From Culex pipiens pallens (Eukaryota; Arthropoda; Insecta; Diptera; Culicidae), in contig NC_068939.1 in the NCBI RefSeq assembly GCF_016801865.2, forward strand, positions 74,142,100-74,206,099: 64,000 bases of DNA. Direction: 5' to 3'. Under the pieces are notes generated by a model. The model was not told the DNA's origin. It worked only from the letters and a program-made list of their open reading frames with translations, and did not search any database. Positions within the stretch are counted from its first letter, which is position 1; each line of letters begins with the position of its first letter. The translations under genes were made by a program, and so were the position numbers. Positions 58,524 to 64,000 of this stretch are shown here, one piece after another.

Positions 58524-59383
58524 TTGTGAGCAGTTTTCTACGGAATCGGTCTTTTTTTTTAATTTTAATTTTTGTATTTTTTAATCCGGCTGAAACTTTT
58601 ATGGTGCTTTCGGTATGCCCAAAGCAGCCATTTTGCATCATTGGTTTGTCCATATAATTTTCCATACAAATTTGGCAGCTGTCCATACAAAAATGATATG
58701 TGAAAATTCAAAAATCTGTATCTTTTGAAGGATTTTTTTGATCGATTTGGTGTCTTCGACAAAGTTGTAGGTATGGATATGGACAACACTGAAAAAAATG
58801 ATACACGGTAAAAAAAACTTTGGTGATTTTTTATTTAACTTATTGTCACTAAAACTTGATTGGCAAAAAAAACTATTTTTATTTTTTTTAATTTTTTGAT
58901 ATGTTTTAGAGGACATAAAATGCCATCTTTTCAGAAATTTCCAGAATGGGCAAAAAATCTTTGACCGAGTTATGATTTTTTGAATCAATACAATTTTTTT
59001 TTTCAAAAAATCGAAATATCGGTCGCAAAAATTTTTCAACTTCATTTTTCGATGTAAAATCGAATTTGCAATCAAAAAGTACTTTAGTGATTTTTTGATA
59101 AAGTGCACCGTTTTCAAGTTATAACCATTTTTAGGTAACTATTTTGAAAATAGTCGCAGTTTTTCATTTTTTAAAATTAGTGCCCATGTTTGCCGACTTT
59201 TGAAAAAAAAAATTTGAAAAGCTGAGAAAATTCTCTATATTTTGCTTCTTCGGACTTTGTTGATACGACCCTTAGTTGCTGAGATATTGCCATGCAAAGG
59301 TTAAAAAACAGGAAAATTGATGTTTTCTAAGTCCCACCCAAACAACCCACCATTTTCTAATGTCGAAATCTCAGCAACTATAG

Positions 59384-59391
59384 GTCCGATT
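59384..59391. repeat. TSD of hAT-like copy 2, left
   Basis: GTCCGATT, identical to 59825-59832. Other FB1 copies have a single GGTCCGATTTTCAATG or GGTCCGATTTACAATG here. Confidence 0.9.
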
Positions 59392-59824
59392 TAGAGCGTC
59401 CAATTTCCCGTCCCGGGAAAAAAATTCCCGGGATTTCCCGGAAAAAAATATTTCCCGTTTCCCGGGAAATTTGTGAATTTCCCGGGAATTCCCGAAATAC
59501 AATCAGAAGTATACATTTTCCTACCTTTTTGGAATAAATGTTTTGAAATTTTACAAAAAATAATAATTGGAGAACTTGATTTGATTTTTATTTATATCAA
59601 TCTACTGTTCATATTAAACTTATCAGCTTGTCTGTAAATTTCATGTCAAGGTTTAATTTAGATGATATTTATTTCTGAAGCATTCACCACTAGGAATATA
59701 GTTTGCTTATATGTTTGACAACAAAAATTACGCCACTTTTAAATACTCAAACTTATTTTAATCTTGTTAATTTATTAGGCTAAATACCATATAACTAAAA
59801 TCATATCATAAAACCACCGCTCTA
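59392..59824. mobile_element. hAT-like element, copy 2 (internally deleted)
   Basis: A 433-bp element starting TAGAGCGTCC and ending CGCTCTA, with a perfect 8-bp duplication. It matches the left half of copy 1. The subterminal region at 59400-59500 has at least six TTCCCGGGAA-type palindromes, possible transposase-binding sites. Confidence 0.85.
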
Positions 59825-60031
59825 GTCCGATTTACAATGTTAAAACATGAAACATTCGTGAAATTTTCCGAACTTTCCTAAAAAAATATTTTCAAAAATT
59901 TAAAATCAAGACTAACATTTCAAATGGGCGTTATAATGAATGTTTGGCCTGTTTGAAATGTTAGTCTTGATTTTAAATTTTTGAAAATATTTTTTTCGAA
60001 AAGTTCGGAAAATTTCACGAATGTTTCATGT

Positions 60032-60259
60032 TAGAGCGTCCAATTTCCCGGGGTTACTAAATTCCCGGGAAACGGGAAATTTTCAACAAATTTCCCGGGA
60101 AACCCCGGGAATTCCCGGGAAAATTTCAATTTAACGAAAATTATTCTGATAGTGTTTCTGATCAATCTTTTGCAATAAAATTGTATAGAACAGCAACTAT
60201 AATGGTCAAAATGAGTGTGAGGATCAATTAATGGCTTGACTACTTGTGAAAAATCATGC
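60032..60259 (-). mobile_element. hAT-like element, copy 3 (one end only)
   Basis: Starts TAGAGCGTCCAATTTCCCGG, followed by several CCCGGGAA words, then matches the reverse complement of 24610-24750 of copy 1 (GAACAGCAACT, GGTCAAAATGAGTGT). The other end is missing, and the junction with FB1 lies near ATGCAGATTTTTTGCCC. Confidence 0.75.
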
Positions 60260-60670
60260 AGATTTTTTGCCCATTCTGGAAATTTCTGAAAAGATGGCAT
60301 TTTATTTCCTTTAAAACATATCAAAAAATAAAAAAAAATAAATATAGTGTTTTTTTGCAAATCAAGTTTTAGTGACAAAAAAAATAGATAAAAAATCACC
60401 AAATTTTTTTTTACCGTGTATCAATTTTTTTCAGTGTAGTCCATATCCATACCTACAACTTTGCCGAAGACACCAAATCGATCAAAAAATTCCTTCAAAA
60501 GATACACATTTTTGAATTTTTACATATCATTTTTGTATGGACAGCTGCCAAATTTGTATGGCAAAATGGCTTCTTTGGGCATACCAAAGGCACCAAAAAA
60601 GTTTTAGTCGGATTAAAAAACACAACAATTAAAATTTAAGAAAAAAGACCGATTTTGTAGAGAATGGCTC

Positions 60671-61290
60671 AACTAAGAAATGAAATCGAGTCGATCTAAA
60701 AATGGCGTCAATAACTGAATTTAGCGCAAAATCCACGTGAAAATATAGCACAATTTGATTTGAATACACAATGATTTCAGTTTTTGTTACAATATTGCAG
60801 CATCCGATTGTTTGTCTTGAGTATAAATAAATTTTCACTCTTATAAGATACTAACCTTCCATTAGAAATAAACGGGAATCATCTCGACAGAAGCAACCGA
60901 TTGTCTTGAGAATAAAACTATAAACTTTAAACAAATCATGCCATTGGTCGCAATGCTTGCTTAGAGCGTATCCTAGACCTTATACCTTCCCAAAAACCGT
61001 CCAACTCCAAGCGAAACTAAATTGGGGACACCGTGGATTTTTTTTTCCCTTGTCCCCTTAAAAAAGTAGAGCATCAACACTTCCCGTCTTCCAAATCCCT
61101 TTCCTTGTCCCTGGTGCGCGGTGGAGATGGGAGCGGCCGGCAATGGACGGCTGTCATGGTGTTGAGAATCTGGTTCAGGTGGAGTTGGTTTTATTCCCAA
61201 TTATCGATTCCTAGGCAACTTGGGCTTAGACAATCATCACATAACATGGCGAAATCCAGTCTGCAATCCGCTAAAATCACCGTCTCTTAG
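60671..61290 (-). mobile_element. Putative LTR-retrotransposon 3' end, copy C
   Basis: On the minus strand a purine tract with GGGATTTGGAAGACGGGAAG precedes TGTTGATGC at 61079. GTTTTATTCTCAAGACAATC follows 161 bp later, and ATGATTCCCGTTTAT aligns with copy A. A second, similar TACTCAAGACAAACAATCGG occurs downstream. FB1 ends at its far side. Confidence 0.4.
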
Positions 61291-61876
61291 CGAAGCGAAG
61301 CGAATATTGCAGGTAATATTTGTAAATAAACGTTTTTTGAAGTATTCCCTGATGCAAAAACGATAAAGAAATAAAAACACATGTGTGTTATTCACAATGT
61401 AAAGATCAATCATTTCAAGAGTCTCACAGAACCTGTCCCAGCTTAACGTTGCTTTATTTTGTTTAGCTTTTCCAAACAAAAACAACAACGTCAATGTCGG
61501 TTGGCGTCGTCGGCGTCGTTTTTCATTTGTCTTTTGCTCGTTTTGTTTACCGCTATTTTCCCCGCCTCCACAACTACTTGACGTAAGCGCAATATTTTGA
61601 CACTTTACACTAGCGCCACCACCAACTGCACGGTTGATTTTCTCAGTGTGAGGCAAACTTCATTGGGTTTTATGAGTGTTGTTGGTTGGTCGGTTGTTTA
61701 AATTGATCTTGTTTGGTTTATGGTCAAAACCTTTCATTCCACTTGAGCAACGTCGATAGGTTTAATGAATTTTGTACGCGGTTGTTGTAAGAGCGATTGC
61801 CGCCATCGGTATTTCCTCAGTAACGGTCAAGTTTTGCGAAATGTTCAAATAAATAAAACAGAGGTGGACGTGCTCA
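61291..61876. other. No gene recognised
   Basis: Ordinary to AT-rich composition. The minus frame 61237-61656 (139 codons) has no known motif. Confidence 0.35.
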
Positions 61877-62059
61877 CACGGAGAAAAAAGAGTTCCTAAA
61901 ATCGAGAACAAGCGTTCATGAAAATTGGAACCACGAACAAAGTGTTCAAATTTCATGGTACGTTTTTCAAAATCGTACCATGGAATTTGAACACTTTGTT
62001 CGAGGTTCCCATTTTCATGAACGCTTGTTCACGATTTTGGGAACTCTTTTTTCTCCGTG
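61877..62059. mobile_element. 183-bp palindromic element, copy 1
   Basis: CACGGAGAAAAAAGAGTTCC at the left is inverted at the right (GGAACTCTTTTTTCTCCGTG). The whole length is near-perfectly self-complementary, with the centre TACGTTTTTCAAAATCGTA. Flanking dinucleotides are CA on both sides. No coding capacity. Confidence 0.88.
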
Positions 62060-62215
62060 CACCTGTTCGGTTCTAGCAATTCTCTAAGATCATTAATTAG
62101 GACCAGGTGATTAAGTGAGGATTAAAATCATCGAGACTTTTGCGTGGTGTAACTTATGACCACGTGGGCCACCTTTCCAACCTGAGAAGACTGAGTCATA
62201 GTTTTGTAGATTCTA

Positions 62216-62398
62216 CACGGAGAAAAAAGAGTTCCCAAAATCGTGAACAAGCGTTCATGAAATTGGGAACCTCGAACAAAGTGTTCAAATTCCATGGTAC
62301 GATTTTGAAAAACGTACCATGAAATTTGAACACTTTGTTCGAGGTTCCCATTTTCATGAACGCTTGTTCACGATTTTGGGAACTCTTTTTTCTCCGTG
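62216..62398. mobile_element. 183-bp palindromic element, copy 2
   Basis: Same length and nearly the same sequence as 61877-62059, but its centre (TACGATTTTGAAAAACGTA) is the reverse complement, so it is in the opposite orientation. Flanked by TA on both sides. Confidence 0.9.
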
Positions 62399-63196
62399 TA
62401 GAGAGAGGACTATTGATTGAATCAATTTCTTACCCCCAGACGGCTAGACGGTCCGCCAGACTGATGAACGGACAGCTCTCGTCTTGGGATTGAGTGGGTG
62501 ACGAAAGACGGACTCCTCCAAGTTCGAAATCATGAATGAATATAAAATAAACACCCGCCCACACGCACACACGAGAGGGAGTGCACTCAGTTTGGTAATG
62601 GCATCTCTGCTGTCCAAGGAGGAAGTTTTTTTCCTTGTCCGATTCATTGAGGCGCGGAATTTGACAGAATAAGGTTATGTTTGGACGACGAAAGTGGTCT
62701 CTTGCGGAAGAAAGGAAGGAAGTTTACGCCAGTTGAGAGATTTACGAGATACTTGCGTGAAAGATTACGTTTTACGCACACGCGTGAATGGACAATTTTA
62801 TTTGTAGAGTACAGAATTGAAATACATTAAATTGGAAATGTTATTACACTGTAGGAGTCAAAGACTTTCCCATAATTTTGCTGCCGGCCATAGAAGATTT
62901 TCAGAATAATACACACTTCTGTAAATTTCGCCATTAAAAAATAAATAAATAATTTCTAAATGATTCGCCACCATAAATTTTGATTAATTTTTGAGGATTC
63001 TTCGTAATCGCGCAGTCAAATCTGACATTTCATCATTCGTGACCACATCTCCACCGTTGACCCAAAAGAGTCACGTAAGCCTAAATCGGCATCAACAAAA
63101 ACAAACCGACAACATCACTTTATCGGCACCTTTTCGTGCTGAATCACTCTCTTGATTCCAACCACGTCCACATCCTCAAGTTGTTTTTATTTTTTG
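62399..63196. other. No gene recognised
   Basis: Ordinary composition at 62430-62780, AT-rich after. No frame with a motif. Confidence 0.35.
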
Positions 63197-63795
63197 TCCA
63201 TTTTTACCGCTTTAGTTCAAAATCGCCCGCGAAATCCCCAAATCTTGGCAAATCTGTGCGAAAGTCACGCAAAAATGTCAAGGGAATTGCTGTGGCGCCG
63301 TGGTCCAACTATGAATTAGACACTTTAGGTGCGCTCGAATTCCTGAGTTTAGACAAAAAAAAAGGAAAATTGAAAACCCGCATTCGCGCAATTCCTGCAA
63401 CGCACATAGACGAAATAATTTCAAGTTTAGACGTCGCACTTCTTGAAGGCGCGGAATTCGCCGTAGCGCCAGAGAGTCACGCGCAGTTTTAGGGTCTGCT
63501 AATCAGAGATCCTCACGCTGAAGTAGTTGTGTTTTCAAAGGTTAATGGTTTCCGATTTCAACCCGACTTGGCCGGGGCTAAGAGCAAAGATCACCCATTT
63601 CTAGACCACGATGACGTCTTTATGGCTTACGATAAAGGGCCTACCAGGAGTAAAAGGTGACAAATTACTCCCAAAGTCTGCGTACTCGACCAAACGACCA
63701 ACTCTTTTAAAGAGGAATACCTCGGCCTAGCTTTAATCGCGATGGAATGCACAAACCTCTCGCGCGGCTGAGACGAACTAATTAATTCTGACTAA
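63197..63795 (+). pseudogene. Decayed reading frame, unknown origin
   Basis: A single frame looks coding for about 195 codons despite stops at 63490-63492 (TAG), 63658-63660 (TGA) and 63769-63771 (TGA). It begins with a Ser/Lys/Arg-rich stretch (KSPAKSPNLGKSVRKSRK), then a segment with GALEFLSLDKKKGKLK and LLEGAEFAVAPESH, and after the first stop DHDDVFMAYDKGP. There is no ATG at the start of the open part. G and C are common at third positions, unlike the flanks. Candidates are an endogenous viral fragment or retroelement gag. I do not recognise the family. Confidence 0.4.
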
Positions 63796-64000
63796 TTTAA
63801 CTTGAGGAAACCTCTGAAATTACGGCGAAGAAGCGGAGCAAACTTTGGTACTTGACACTGCAGTGGTACCCTTAAGTGCACGCACGCACACGTGATTGAA
63901 GATGGGAAAACACACGAATTTGTAGCAATTAATCAGTGTTCAGTCAGGGATCAGGGAGAGAAGCGGATGTCTGTCAGATTTGGGCTGTCATAACAAGTGT
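63796..64000. other. No feature seen
   Basis: A short stretch to the window edge. GCACGCACGCACACG is a small simple repeat. Confidence 0.4.

Larger units (their letters stand above)
58528..60670. mobile_element. FB1 foldback with two hAT-like insertions
   Basis: The left end is GAGCAGTTTTCTACG and the right end TAGAGAATGGCTC. The palindrome centre is near 59925-59950, with mirror words AAGACTAACATTTCAAA and TTTGAAATGTTAGTCTT. The left arm holds hAT-like copy 2. In the right arm hAT-like copy 3 replaces about 500 bp. No clear 4-bp duplication is left (TTGT against AACT). Confidence 0.75.

Noticed and set aside
58638..59117. 159-codon minus-strand frame recurring at 51983-52456 in another FB1 copy
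   Set aside because: Starts at TTG and lies wholly in a palindromic arm. Its recurrence is explained by copy identity of the foldback. No protein motif.

Overview
The window looks like a transposon-dense, AT-rich stretch of mosquito genome. I found no host protein-coding gene, rRNA gene or functional tRNA gene in it. A culicine, most likely Culex, is my inference. It rests on an intact Jockey-clade (Juan-like) non-LTR retrotransposon, many palindromic inverted-repeat families of the kind common in mosquito genomes, and long AT-rich intergenic or intronic DNA between islands of ordinary composition. I could not run a database search, so family names are given only where ends, target-site duplications (TSDs) or motifs support them.

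Layout. 1-7 kb: unannotated DNA, a dispersed repeat, single arms of two foldback families and small palindromic elements. 7.6-9.7 kb: a large palindromic foldback (FB1) inserted in another repeat. 10.4-13.4 kb: two divergent, oppositely oriented copies of one element, each with an internal array of 164-bp tandem units. 14.9-16.7 kb: an inverted-repeat element and a short Cys-rich decayed reading frame. 17.04-21.38 kb: a complete Jockey-clade LINE on the minus strand, with promoter, gag-like ORF1, endonuclease/reverse-transcriptase ORF2, AATAAA, A-tail and a perfect 15-bp TSD. 23.6-24.8 kb: a hAT-like element with an 8-bp TSD. 26.5-32 kb: a LINE 3' fragment, a piggyBac-like element (TTAA), a Tc1/mariner-like element (TA) and an inverted-repeat element with a duplicated end. 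32.7-35.6 kb: a foldback inside a foldback. 38.8-39.9, 57.0-57.9 and 60.7-61.2 kb: putative LTR-retrotransposon 3' ends. 43.9-44.7 kb: a tandem dimer of an inverted-repeat element carrying a tRNA-like Pol III module. 45.6-47.4, 51.5-54.8 and 58.5-60.7 kb: nested foldbacks, the last with hAT-like insertions. 61.9-62.4 kb: twin 183-bp near-perfect palindromes in inverted orientation. 63.2-63.8 kb: a decayed reading frame of unknown origin.

Relations. The only apparently functional unit is the LINE, which encodes its own replication machinery. The other elements look non-autonomous and would need transposases from elsewhere. Nesting gives a relative chronology: FB2 is older than FB1, FB1 is older than hAT-like copy 2, and FB3 is older than FB4. 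FB1/FB2-type foldbacks share termini close to GAGCAATTCTCT and make 4-bp TSDs (ATAT, ATAA, CAGT; AGCT with one change), supported by a related empty site elsewhere in the window.
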